From positions 124,001-188,000 of the forward strand of contig CAVRNI010000055.1 of NCBI GenBank assembly GCA_963722415.1: a stretch of DNA of 64,000 nt, written 5' to 3'. Made by a program: the position numbers and the translations under genes. The stretch is from JALOLG01 sp963722415. Its GTDB lineage: Bacteria; Actinomycetota; Acidimicrobiia; Acidimicrobiales; Ilumatobacteraceae. The first letter of the stretch is position 1. Each line of letters begins with the position of its first letter. The notes beneath the pieces were generated by a model. The model ran no database searches, had not been told where the DNA came from, and was given only the letters and a program-made list of their open reading frames with translations. Shown piece after piece: positions 8,384-16,819 of the stretch.

Positions 8384-9283
8384 TTACTCGTAGCGACGGG
8401 TTTCGCCGAGGCCGAAGCGGAATTGTGGTTCGTCGTCGGACTCGGCGGCCCACGGTGTCGTGACCGCCGGCTCCTCGTCGACCGGCTCGTTCGACGCCGA
8501 TGGCCCGTGCCCTTCCGGATCGTCGGCGGACTCGATCTCGACCGCGTCCGTCGCGTCATCGTCTGCCGGCGATGGCTCGTCGATCGCCGAACGCGCTGGA
8601 TCATCCCCGCCCTCGGTCGCCGGGTCGGCGCCGGAACGCGAGTCGAGCGACGACGCTGGATCGTCCGACGCCGACAGGAGGGGCCGTCGAACCTCGCCGA
8701 GCCCGCCTGGCACACGCTCGGAGATGTCGAGCATGGCCGACGCGGCTTGGCGCAGCCGGTCGCGTTGATCGACGAGGAAATGCTCGAGTTGGTCGACGTC
8801 CGACTCGAGGAAGTCACGCCGGGCGAGGAGCGCCTCGACCTCACCCTGGGCGGCCTTGAGCTCGACCTCGGACACCGATCGGGCCTCTGCGCGCGCCTCC
8901 TCGAGAAGCCGGGAGGACATCTCGCGCGTCGAGTCGATGGTGCTGGCTGCCTCTTCGTGGGCGGCGGTCACGATCCGATCAGCCTCGCTCTTGGCCTCCG
9001 ACACCGTCGCGTCGGCGGTGCGCTGGGCGAGCAGCAGTGTCCGACTGATCGTCTCGGCGTCGCCGGAGCTCACCGGCGCGGGGGACGCCTCGCGAGCGGT
9101 GCTGACCTCTTGCAGCCGGGCGACGGCGGCGCGCGCCCGGGCCTCCATGGCCGTCGACTGGTTCTGTGCTGCTTCGAGCGACTCGGCGACGTCACGCAGG
9201 AACGCCTGGACCTCGTCAGGGTCGAATCCCCGCTTGGCTGACTTGAACGACGCGTTCCGAACCTGCTGCGGGCTCATCTCCAT
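8384..9283 (-). CDS. divIVA: DivIVA-domain polar growth / division protein
   Basis: DivIVA (Wag31) proteins recognise curved membrane and organise cell-wall growth and division in actinobacteria. The 299-residue protein opens with SFKSAKRGFDPDEVQAFLRDVAESLE, the lipid-binding N-terminal signature. A long coiled coil with Ala/Glu/Arg heptads follows, then an acidic, disordered tail ending near GLGETRRYE. It lies downstream of sepF, as in most actinobacterial dcw clusters, although yggT is missing between them. TAACGT lies 6 nt before the ATG, indicating its own leaderless promoter. Confidence 0.93.
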   Translation of the reverse strand: MEMSPQQVRNASFKSAKRGFDPDEVQAFLRDVAESLEAAQNQSTAMEARARAAVARLQEVSTAREASPAPVSSGDAETISRTLLLAQRTADATVSEAKSEADRIVTAAHEEAASTIDSTREMSSRLLEEARAEARSVSEVELKAAQGEVEALLARRDFLESDVDQLEHFLVDQRDRLRQAASAMLDISERVPGGLGEVRRPLLSASDDPASSLDSRSGADPATEGGDDPARSAIDEPSPADDDATDAVEIESADDPEGHGPSASNEPVDEEPAVTTPWAAESDDEPQFRFGLGETRRYE

Positions 9284-9289
9284 GGCCGC

Positions 9290-9295
9290 ACGTTA
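9290..9295 (-). promoter_or_regulatory. Putative -10 element of divIVA
   Basis: TAACGT on the minus strand lies 6 nt upstream of the divIVA ATG, so the transcript would be leaderless and independent of the upstream dcw genes. Confidence 0.45.
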
Positions 9296-9350
9296 GTCCG
9301 GCAGGTATGGCCGGTCGGCGTTACCCGGTGGGCAGTACCCGGCTGTCGAC

Positions 9351-9920
9351 TCAGTCGTCGTACTCGTCGTGTCGTCCGCCGCGGCCGCTGATCGGCTTCA
9401 GCAGGTACACGCCGGTCGCCACCTTCTCCATCGAGCCGTCGAGGGCGTAGCACAGGCCACTCGCGAAATCGATGAGACGACGGGCGACCTCGCGCTCGGT
9501 GCCCTCGATGTTCATGATGACCGGCTGGCCTTCCTTGAACCGGTCGGCGACCTCCTGGGCCTGGTCGAAGCGACGCGGTCGCACGGTGGTGGGCTCACCC
9601 GAAGGCAGGACCGCGGCCCGCGAACCACCGCTGCTCCCGGCACGCGGGCGTGGCTGGACGCCCGACTCGTCGGCGGCCTGTTGACGGCGCGCCTGCGAGG
9701 GATCGAAGTCGCGCGTCGGGAACGTCGGTCGTGATGGCACAGTGCGTACTACGCCCTCCGTCTCGTGTTCGGGGTATCCACGACCCTGCTTCGCCTCGGG
9801 CTCGTGCGAGGCGCGTCGCGGCCGCGGCGCCGGTTCGGGCTCGTCGTAGTCGTCGTAGTCGTCGTACGCGTCGTCGGGACCGAGACCGAGATAGTCCATG
9901 GTCCTCTTCCACAATGACAT
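9351..9920 (-). CDS. sepF: Cell division protein SepF
   Basis: SepF binds FtsZ and the membrane and anchors the Z-ring in actinobacteria, which lack FtsA. The 189-residue protein starts with MSLWKRTMDYLGLG, an amphipathic membrane-targeting helix. A disordered Asp/Arg/Pro-rich linker follows, then the SepF core (RFDQAQEVADRFKEGQPVIMNIEG, ARRLIDFASGL, YLLKP). A strong ribosome site, GAGGAGGAA, lies about 7 nt before the ATG. It lies between yggS and divIVA, close to ftsZ, as expected. Confidence 0.96.
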   Translation of the reverse strand: MSLWKRTMDYLGLGPDDAYDDYDDYDEPEPAPRPRRASHEPEAKQGRGYPEHETEGVVRTVPSRPTFPTRDFDPSQARRQQAADESGVQPRPRAGSSGGSRAAVLPSGEPTTVRPRRFDQAQEVADRFKEGQPVIMNIEGTEREVARRLIDFASGLCYALDGSMEKVATGVYLLKPISGRGGRHDEYDD

Positions 9921-9957
9921 CCGGCGTTCCTCCTCGGCGGGAGGCTAGCTCACAGCG

Positions 9958-10615
9958 TCACCTCGCGTCGCGCCACCCGAACAGCGCGGTGCCGACGCGT
10001 ACCTGCGTACTGCCCTCCTCGACGGCGACCTCGAGGTCGTCCGTCATCCCCATCGAGCACACCTGCAGCCCCAGTTGCGTCGTCAGCGCGCGGACCGCGC
10101 GGAAGCCATCGCGCGCCGCTGCCGGGCCACCTTCGGTCGGGCCGACGGTCATCAGGCCCTCGACCCGCAGGCCGGCGTCGGCGGCGGCCGCGACCAGATC
10201 CGCCGCCTCACCCAGCGGGCACCCGCCCTTGCCGGGCGCACCCGTCGTGTCGACCTGCACGAGCACTCGGGCGCCGGGGGACCTTCGGGCAATCGAGTCG
10301 ACGAGCGACTGCCGGTCGACCGACTCGTACACGTCCACCACGCCGCTGAGCGAACGAACCTTGTTCGACTGCAACCGGCCGATGAAATGGATCTCGGGCG
10401 TTACGTGGCTCTCGGAACTGACAGGCGACTCGTCGCGCCGGCGCAGCTTGTCGATCAGTTCCTGGGCGTAGTTCTCGCCGATCCGCCGGCACCCGGCGGC
10501 GACGGCCGCGTCGATCGCGTTCGGCGCCGAAACCCTTCGTCACCGCGAGCACGTCGACGCCGGTCCCACCTGCGGCACGGATGCGTTCCTCAACGACCGC
10601 CAGCCGCTCGCGCAC
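9958..10615 (-). CDS. yggS: YggS-type PLP-binding protein, frameshifted as assembled
   Basis: YggS/PLPBP proteins bind pyridoxal phosphate and help maintain its homeostasis. The N-terminal frame (GTG 10615) contains AVTKGF, whose Lys should hold the cofactor. The frame then breaks near 10519-10532, and the rest continues one frame over: IGENYAQELIDKL, HFIGRLQSNKV, GLMTVGP and the C-terminal STQVRVGTALFGWRD. The span equals 218 codons plus one extra base, so one inserted base in GGCGCCGAACG explains it. It begins just after the ftsZ stop, its usual place. Confidence 0.88.
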
Positions 10616-10639
10616 CTGCTCGATGTCGATCAGGAATTG

Positions 10640-11720
10640 CTACTTCAGGAACGAGGGGACGTCGAAATCGTCGTCGTCGTCCTCGTCGAGCGGATCCGCG
10701 CCGGGCTCGGCGAACAGCTCGGTGATCCGCGACGACGTGCGCAGGATCTGCTCGGTGCTGCCCCCGCCGTCGAAGCGGTCGAAGCCGGCGGCGATCACGG
10801 TGACCCGGACCTCGTCGCCCACCTCGTCGTCGATCACGGTGCCGAAGATGATGTTGGCGTCGGGATGGGCGACAGCGTGGATGATCTCGGCCGCCGCGTT
10901 CATCTCGAACAGGCCCATGCTCGATGGCCCGGTGATGTTGAGCAGGATGCCGCGCGCCCCATCGATGGCGGATTCGAGCAGCGGGCTCGAGATCGCCGAC
11001 TTGGCTGCCGTGATGGCGCGGTCGTCGCCCGTGGCCTGGCCGATGCCCATCAGCGCCGAGCCGGCATTCGACAACACCATCCGCACGTCGGCGAAGTCGG
11101 TGTTGATGAGACCGGGTGTGGTGATCAGGTTGGTGATGCCGGAGACGCCCTGGAGCAGCACCTCGTCGGCCATCTTGAACGCGTTGAGCACGCTCGTCTT
11201 GTCGTTGGCGACCGTCAGCAGGCGGTCGTTGGGGATGACGATCAGTGTGTCGACCTTCTCCTTCAACCGCTGGACGCCGTTGTCGGCCTGTACCGATCGG
11301 CGGCGGCCCTCGAACGAGAACGGGCGGGTGACCACGCCGATGGCCAGCGAACCCGCGGCGCGGGCGATCTCGGCGATGACCGGGTGCCGCGCCCGTGCCG
11401 GTGCCGCCGCCCTCGCCGGCGGTGATGAACACCATGTCGGCGCCCTTGACCATCTCGTCGATCTCGTCGCTGTGTGATTCGGCTGCCGTGCGGCCGACCT
11501 CCGGATCGCTGCCGGCACCGAGCCCTCGGGTGAGGTCGCGTCCGATGTCGAGCTTGACGTCGGCGTCACTCATCAACAACGCCTGCGCGTCGGTGTTGAC
11601 GGCGATGAACTCGACCCCCTTCAATCCCGCGTCGATCATGCGGTTGACCGCGTTGACACCGCCACCGCCGACACCGATCACCTTGATGACGGCGAGATAG
11701 TTCTGGGGCGCGCTGGACAT
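10640..11720 (-). CDS. ftsZ: Cell division GTPase FtsZ, frameshifted as assembled
   Basis: FtsZ is the tubulin-like GTPase of the division ring. The N-terminal frame has VIGVGGGGVNAVNRM and the tubulin signature GGGTGTGAAP. One extra base in CCCGG at about 11383-11388 then shifts the frame. The remainder is intact in the next frame (VIAEIAR, NDRLL, NAGSALMGIGQ) and ends in DDDFDVPSFLK, the C-terminal peptide that binds SepF and other partners. Corrected length is 359 residues, normal for FtsZ. GGAGG lies 8 nt before the ATG. An essential gene cannot be broken, so this is taken as a sequence error. Confidence 0.95.
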
Positions 11721-11962
11721 CAGCGGTACCTCCGTGAGGGAACAGTGCAGCGTGGACGTGATCGGTTCTGGTACATGGTCGTGTCAGGGCTCCGATGCCT
11801 GCGTGGTGCCCGTCGGGACGTGCCGCATTGTGGCCCATCCTCGCACGTCCGAGCTACTGGAACCGGTGATGCTACCCCCCACAGCCCTTCCGCACCGTAC
11901 GGGAAGACACGGGGCCGTCTCATTGCACATCGTCCACTCTCGGCTCGGCGCCCCAAAGGTCG
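11721..11962 (-). promoter_or_regulatory. ftsQ-ftsZ intergenic region, likely ftsZ promoter region
   Basis: This is the longest gap in the division cluster (242 bp), whereas most neighbouring genes overlap. It ends in the strong ftsZ ribosome site. A TAGCAT hexamer on the minus strand (11869-11874) is the best -10 candidate, but no -35 is clear and no hairpin stands out. Dedicated ftsZ promoters in this gap are known in other actinobacteria. Confidence 0.4.
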
Positions 11963-13243
11963 TCATTGCACGACCACCTCCGGAGTCGAGACATCGATGA
12001 CGCGCACCACCCGGTCCCCAGCGGCCCCGAGCGCCGTCTCGAGACGTACGAGCTTGGTCACCAGATCGCTGGCGGTGCCGAACCGCACCTCAGTGGCGTC
12101 GTCGAGCAACAGGCGGAGTTGCGAGCCGTCGGCGGTGACGTCGATCGACTGCACCCGACCGCGCACCGAACCGGTGAGACCCTGGACCAACTTGGCAGCC
12201 GCGCCGTACCCGACCGGTGCGTACTCGCCGGGCTGGCGATCCACCGGGTCGGGACCGGTGATCAGCATGTAGGCGATCGGTTGACCGGCGATCACGTCGA
12301 GCACCCGCCCGTCGCCGTCGATGACGCGGAACTGCCCGTCGGGACCCGCGTACGTCGCGAGCGCGACCCGCTCGCGGATGTCGATCGTCGCACCGTGCGG
12401 AAAGTTGGTGCGCACCCGAGCCTGGTCGACCCACGGGATCGCCTCCAGCTCGCGCTCGGCCGCCTGCGTGTCGGCCGCGAGCACGGGCGTGCCGACGAGA
12501 TCGTCGACGACGGCCTGGAGGCGGACGCGGTCGGTGTACACATTGCCCTCGACGCGCACGTGATCGGCCTCGATCGCGAACAACGACGAGCCCAGCACGG
12601 CCAACCCGGCGCCGACGAGGGCGAGCACGAAAACGGCCAGGAACACCCATCTGAGGCGGCGCCGGCTCTCGGCCCGGCGCACCGAGATGCGCCGATCACG
12701 CAGGCGCGGCTCCATGCGCCGCCGCAGCCGACGGCTGTCCTCGGGCGACTCGGTGACGACGACGTCGTCGTCGATGAACACCACCGGCCGGTCGCCCGAC
12801 GTGTCGGGTCCGCCGAGATCACCTTCGACGTACACCGCGTCGGGTGGGAACTCGTCGTCGGCGATCGCGATCACGTGGGGCGGCGGCGCGACCGTCAGCT
12901 CCGGGGTCGCGGTGTCGTCTCCGAGCTCCGCGGCCGGCGGACCGGCATCCCCGCCGTCGGACGCGCTCGCGACGTCTGCTGACGCATCAGCCGATCCGCC
13001 GTTCGAACCACTCGACGACACATGCGGCACCTCTTCGGCGGCCGGCTCCCCGAGGACCTCGTCGACGTGGCGATCGATCTCGGAGTCGGTCCGGTCCTCC
13101 TCGGCCATGCGGGTCGCGTCGATCGCGAATGCTCGGAGCAGTTCGTCGAGCGCGACCTTGTCCGGGTTGGTCTCGGCTTCGGCGGCGTGGTCGCCCGAGC
13201 GTGCCGCATCGGCCATCCGGGGCTGTTCGTCGGCGCTCGTCAT
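11963..13243 (-). CDS. ftsQ: Cell division protein FtsQ
   Basis: FtsQ is a bitopic divisome protein that holds together FtsL and FtsB-like partners. The 426-residue protein is long for the family because of an acidic, low-complexity cytoplasmic region (about 1-175). A basic stretch follows, then a single membrane helix (about 199-219). The POTRA domain begins near 222 (FAIEADHVRVEGN), and the FtsQ-type beta domain follows (NFPHGATIDIRER, APVGYGAAAKLVQGL). The ATG at 13243 overlaps the murB stop (ATGA). Confidence 0.92.
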   Translation of the reverse strand: MTSADEQPRMADAARSGDHAAEAETNPDKVALDELLRAFAIDATRMAEEDRTDSEIDRHVDEVLGEPAAEEVPHVSSSGSNGGSADASADVASASDGGDAGPPAAELGDDTATPELTVAPPPHVIAIADDEFPPDAVYVEGDLGGPDTSGDRPVVFIDDDVVVTESPEDSRRLRRRMEPRLRDRRISVRRAESRRRLRWVFLAVFVLALVGAGLAVLGSSLFAIEADHVRVEGNVYTDRVRLQAVVDDLVGTPVLAADTQAAERELEAIPWVDQARVRTNFPHGATIDIRERVALATYAGPDGQFRVIDGDGRVLDVIAGQPIAYMLITGPDPVDRQPGEYAPVGYGAAAKLVQGLTGSVRGRVQSIDVTADGSQLRLLLDDATEVRFGTASDLVTKLVRLETALGAAGDRVVRVIDVSTPEVVVQ

Positions 13244-14277
13244 CGGGGCCCGCGCGTCTCGTCGAAGGGCTCGACGTCGTCGTCGAAGCCGACCAGCCGT
13301 ACTTCGCTGCGCATGACGAACCCGGTGGCGGCGGCAACGCGGTCGCGCACGGTCTCCATGACCGCGCGCACATCGGACGCTGCCCCGCCGTCGCTCGCCT
13401 GGATGAAGTTGGCGTGCTTCTCCGACACCCACGCGGTCCCGATCCGCAGGCCACGCAGGCCGAGGCTGTCGATCAATCCACCCGCGGTCACCTCACCCGG
13501 GACCGGGTTCACGAACACCGATCCGCAGTTCTGCCCGCCCGGTTGATGCTCTCGGCGCCAGCGCACGATCTCGGCGATCTGTCGCTCGGAGGTCTCGCGA
13601 TCACCACACCGGAGATCGAGGCGGACCTCGACGACGAGCTGATCGTCGGTGAGGTCGGAACCGCGGAAGCGCAGGCCCAGGTCGCGCGCATCGAGGCGTC
13701 GACAACCTCGCGTCGCCAGGTCGTCGGCCGGTCGATCGAGCTCGGCGTCGAGATCGAACACGTCAACGTCGACGAGTGCCGCGGCCATGTCGGATCCGTG
13801 TCCGCCGGCGTTCATCCGTACCGCGCCGCCGACCGACCCCGGAACGCCGACCGCCCACTCGAATCCGGTCACCGACGCGGCGGCCGTTCGACGCGCGAGC
13901 ACCGGCAGGGCGACGCCACCGCCGGCGGTGACGACGACGCGGCCGTCGGAGTCGGCCGGCCCGACGGCGATGCCGTTCCCGAACTCGGCGAGCGACACGG
14001 CGATTCCCGGAAATCCGGCGTCGGCGACGAGCAGGTTCGAACCACGACCGATCGCCAACACCTGCAGACCGGTTGCCGCCTTCGCCGCCGCGACGCGACG
14101 GAGGTCGTCGATCGACGCGACCTCGACGAACAAGGCCGCCCGGCCGCCGACGCGGTACGTGGTGAGTGGCGCCAGCGGCTCGTCGCGACGGGCACCCGGG
14201 CCGAGCAACGCGGCGGCCTCCTCGACCCTCGAACGCCCTGTCGAACGCGCCGTCGAACGCGCCGTCGAACGCGTCAT
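13240..14277 (-). CDS. murB: UDP-N-acetylenolpyruvoylglucosamine reductase
   Basis: MurB uses FAD and NADPH to reduce the enolpyruvyl group, giving UDP-N-acetylmuramic acid. The 345-residue protein has the FAD motif TYRVGGRAALFVE and the IGRGSNLLVAD loop. It also has the WAVGVPGSVGGAVRMNAGGHG block and NCGSVFVNP with the Ser of the active site. The ATG at 14277 overlaps the murC stop (ATGA), and its own stop overlaps the ftsQ start. The first 16 codons are built from four 12-bp repeats. Placement between murC and ftsQ differs from Mycobacterium, where murB is elsewhere. Confidence 0.95.
   Translation of the reverse strand: MTRSTARSTARSTGRSRVEEAAALLGPGARRDEPLAPLTTYRVGGRAALFVEVASIDDLRRVAAAKAATGLQVLAIGRGSNLLVADAGFPGIAVSLAEFGNGIAVGPADSDGRVVVTAGGGVALPVLARRTAAASVTGFEWAVGVPGSVGGAVRMNAGGHGSDMAAALVDVDVFDLDAELDRPADDLATRGCRRLDARDLGLRFRGSDLTDDQLVVEVRLDLRCGDRETSERQIAEIVRWRREHQPGGQNCGSVFVNPVPGEVTAGGLIDSLGLRGLRIGTAWVSEKHANFIQASDGGAASDVRAVMETVRDRVAAATGFVMRSEVRLVGFDDDVEPFDETRGPR
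14230..14277. repeat. Four 12-bp tandem units at the 5' end of murB
   Basis: On the plus strand four units beginning cgaacg follow each other at 14230, 14242, 14254 and 14266. Two are identical and the last contains the murB start codon. They encode an Arg-Ser-Thr-Ala type repeat, so copy-number change would add or remove four residues without shifting the frame. Confidence 0.8.
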
Positions 14278-15674
14278 CGGGGCGCGCCTCTGCGTCGGGC
14301 CAGCACCTCGTCGGGCAGCGTGGCGATGTCGCCGCAGCCCATCGAGATGCAGACGTCGCCATCGCGGATCTCGCCGGCGAGGAACGTCACCAGGTCGTCG
14401 CGCTTGGGCAACCATGCGACGCGTGCGAACGGGTCGTGGTCGAGCACTGCGTTGACGACCAGCTTCCCGGTGACACCCGGGATCGGTTGGGTCCCGGACG
14501 GGTAGATGTCGGTCAGGACCACGAGGTCGGCGTCACCGAACGAGTCGCCGTAGTCGGCCGAGATCTCGGCCATGCGGTTGTACCTGTTCGGCTGGAAGAC
14601 GGCCACGACGCGGCGCCAACCGTCGTCGCTGTGGCGGGCCGCGTCGAGGACGGCCGCGATCTCCGACGGAAGGTGGGCGTAGTCGTCGACGAACGTCGCA
14701 CCCCCATCCGTACCGCGGATGTCGAACCGGCGGGCGACACCGCCGAACTTGGCGAGCGCGTTCGCCGCCACCGCGGGATCGACACCGATCGCGACCGCCA
14801 TCGCCAACGCCGCGGCGGCGTTGCGCACGTTGTGAAGCCCGCGCAACGGCAAGGCGATGTCGACGAGATGGTCGCCCGCCTGCTCGATCGCGAACGTCAG
14901 CGTGCCGTGAGTGGCGCGCACGTCGACCGCGCGTACGTCGACCCCCTCCGACGTGCCGTACGTGATCGCCCCATGCTCGGCCGCCAATCGGGCGGCGACC
15001 GGATCGTCGCCGCACACGACCTTGGGACCGGCGACCTGACGGAGGTAACGGTCGAACCCGGCGACGATGCACTCGAACGACCCGTAGTGATCGAGATGGT
15101 CGGTCTCGACGTTGGTGAGGATCGTGCCGTGCAGCGGCAGCTCGAGGTGGGTTCCGTCGCTCTCGTCGGCCTCCACGACGAACCACTCGCCGCCGGTCCA
15201 CTGCGCACCGGTGCCCATGTCGGTGACGTCGCCGCCGATGACGAAGCTCGGCCGCAGCCCGGCTTCGGCCAGGATCAGCATCAACATCGAAGAGGTCGTG
15301 GTCTTGCCGTGCGTCCCGGCGACGCCGAGCGAGCGGGCGCAGGCGCAGATCGACGCCAGCATGCCGGCCCGGCTGAGCACGGGAAGCCCCAGCCGGCGTG
15401 CCTCGTCGAGCTCGTTCAGGTCGGCCGGAACCGCGGTCGACGAGGTGACCGCATCGCATCCGTGCACGTAGGCGCGGTTGTGCCCGACATGCACCACCAC
15501 ACCGGCTGCTCGAAGGCGATCGAGGACCGGTCGCTCGCGCAGGTCGCTGCCCGAGACGCGATGGCCCATCTGGGCCAGTGCGAGGGCGATCGCGCTCATG
15601 CCGGGCCCGCCCACGCCGACGACGTGAAGGCGTTGTTGACGGGCGAGATCGAGCGGTGGAGCTGGCACGGACAC
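14274..15674 (-). CDS. murC: UDP-N-acetylmuramate-L-alanine ligase
   Basis: MurC adds L-alanine to UDP-MurNAc, the first step of stem-peptide synthesis, using ATP. The intact 466-residue protein shows the N-terminal nucleotide fold VVGVGGPGMSAIALAL, the Mur-ligase P-loop GVAGTHGKTTTSSM, the central VEADESDGT and the DDYAHLPSE motif near the C-terminal domain. The start is GTG at 15674, 7 bp after the murG stop codon. It is coupled to murB downstream by an ATGA overlap. Confidence 0.97.
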   Translation of the reverse strand: MSVPAPPLDLARQQRLHVVGVGGPGMSAIALALAQMGHRVSGSDLRERPVLDRLRAAGVVVHVGHNRAYVHGCDAVTSSTAVPADLNELDEARRLGLPVLSRAGMLASICACARSLGVAGTHGKTTTSSMLMLILAEAGLRPSFVIGGDVTDMGTGAQWTGGEWFVVEADESDGTHLELPLHGTILTNVETDHLDHYGSFECIVAGFDRYLRQVAGPKVVCGDDPVAARLAAEHGAITYGTSEGVDVRAVDVRATHGTLTFAIEQAGDHLVDIALPLRGLHNVRNAAAALAMAVAIGVDPAVAANALAKFGGVARRFDIRGTDGGATFVDDYAHLPSEIAAVLDAARHSDDGWRRVVAVFQPNRYNRMAEISADYGDSFGDADLVVLTDIYPSGTQPIPGVTGKLVVNAVLDHDPFARVAWLPKRDDLVTFLAGEIRDGDVCISMGCGDIATLPDEVLARRRGAPR

Positions 15675-15681
15675 GGTCCGA

Positions 15682-16797
15682 TCAGGCTAGAGCCACGGCT
15701 TCCACGAGAACCGCCAAGGCACCGCTGCGGTGCACCTCCCCCATCGCCCGGGCCTGATCGCCCAGCGCGTCGCGGGCGGCCGTGTCGGAGCGGAGGCGTT
15801 CGATGACCCCCGGCAGCTCGTCGATCCGCCGCTCCGGGAGCAAGACGGCGCCGCCACCGTCGGCGAGCCACGCCACGTTGGCGGTCTGATGGTCCTCGGC
15901 GGCGCCCGCCCACGGCACGAGGATCGCCGGGACGCCGGTGGCCGCGACCTCGTGCACCGTGCTCGCCCCGCCGCGTCCCACCAACAGGTCGGCTGCGGCG
16001 TAGACGAGCGGCATCTCGGGCTCGTAGGCGACCGGCTGGTAGAGCACGCCACCGCGTCCGTCCCGCGGCGGTGACGCGTCGGAGGCGAAGCGCTCGCCGA
16101 CCGCGTGGCGGATGGCAAGGCCCTGGTCGGCGGCACACGAGTCGAGCATCGCGGTCACGGCTTCGTTGAGGACGCCCGACCCCTGCGAGCCACCCGTCAC
16201 AGCGAGGACGAACCGATCGGGGGGCAGGCCGAGCGCGGCACGCGCGGTCGCCGCGTCGCGACGACGGTCGACGTCGAGCACGGCCCGACGTAACGGCGCT
16301 CCGGTGACCGTCGCCCGCGGCAGAGGCGAGTCGGGGAACGCCACGGCACACGCCGCCGCGCCCCGGGCGGCGAACCGACTCGCCCGACCGGGGAATCGGT
16401 CGTAACTGACGACGACGATCGGGATGCGGAGGCGACGCGCGGCAAGGACCGCAGGGAGGCTCGCGTACCCACCGACCGATACCACGACGCGCGGCCTGAG
16501 GTCGCGGAGCAGCCGCGTCGCGGCCCGGGCACTGCGCACCAGCTTGGGGAGGAATCCGAGGTTGCGACGGGTCAACCGCCGCTGCAGCCCGCTGACGTCG
16601 AGGAACGTGTGAGGGAACGGCGTCTCGGGGAGCAGGCGGGTCTCGATGCCGCGCCGTGCGCCGACGTAGTGGATCGCCGACGGTGCGTGTCCGTTGGCGA
16701 CGAGCGCCTCGGCGACGGCCAGCGCCGGCAACACGTGCCCGGCGGTTCCTCCCCCGGTGACGATCGCGAACGTTGCGGTCCGGCTCATCGACGCCAT
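15682..16797 (-). CDS. murG: UDP-GlcNAc:lipid I N-acetylglucosaminyltransferase
   Basis: MurG converts lipid I to lipid II on the cytoplasmic face of the membrane. The 371-residue GT-B protein has the GGGTAGHVLPALAVAEAL N-terminal glycine loop. The VVSVGGYASLPAVLAA segment, the TGGSQGSGVLNEAV loop and the donor-binding VGRGGASTVHE follow. The acceptor-side segment that usually reads EQNAVPG is here SYDRFPGRAS, an atypical form. The start may be ATG 16797 or ATG 16788. It lies between ftsW and murC, the standard order. Confidence 0.95.
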   Translation of the reverse strand: MASMSRTATFAIVTGGGTAGHVLPALAVAEALVANGHAPSAIHYVGARRGIETRLLPETPFPHTFLDVSGLQRRLTRRNLGFLPKLVRSARAATRLLRDLRPRVVVSVGGYASLPAVLAARRLRIPIVVVSYDRFPGRASRFAARGAAACAVAFPDSPLPRATVTGAPLRRAVLDVDRRRDAATARAALGLPPDRFVLAVTGGSQGSGVLNEAVTAMLDSCAADQGLAIRHAVGERFASDASPPRDGRGGVLYQPVAYEPEMPLVYAAADLLVGRGGASTVHEVAATGVPAILVPWAGAAEDHQTANVAWLADGGGAVLLPERRIDELPGVIERLRSDTAARDALGDQARAMGEVHRSGALAVLVEAVALA

Positions 16798-16819
16798 CCC
16801 GTCATCGAGGGGCCGTCAT

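Noticed and set aside
5968..8463. An 831-codon open frame on the plus strand
   Set aside because: It is antisense to ileS; its Arg/Val/Asp-rich composition is the usual mirror of a high-GC coding strand, and the minus strand encodes a perfectly conserved synthetase.
10640..11720. Programmed frameshifting in ftsZ (and in yggS, mraY, murE)
   Set aside because: No slippery heptamer plus pseudoknot arrangement is seen, the breaks fall inside conserved catalytic regions, and the same single-base pattern affects unrelated genes. Sequence error is simpler.
14230..14277. CRISPR-like array
   Set aside because: The units are 12 bp with no spacers and lie within the murB coding start; no cas gene is present.
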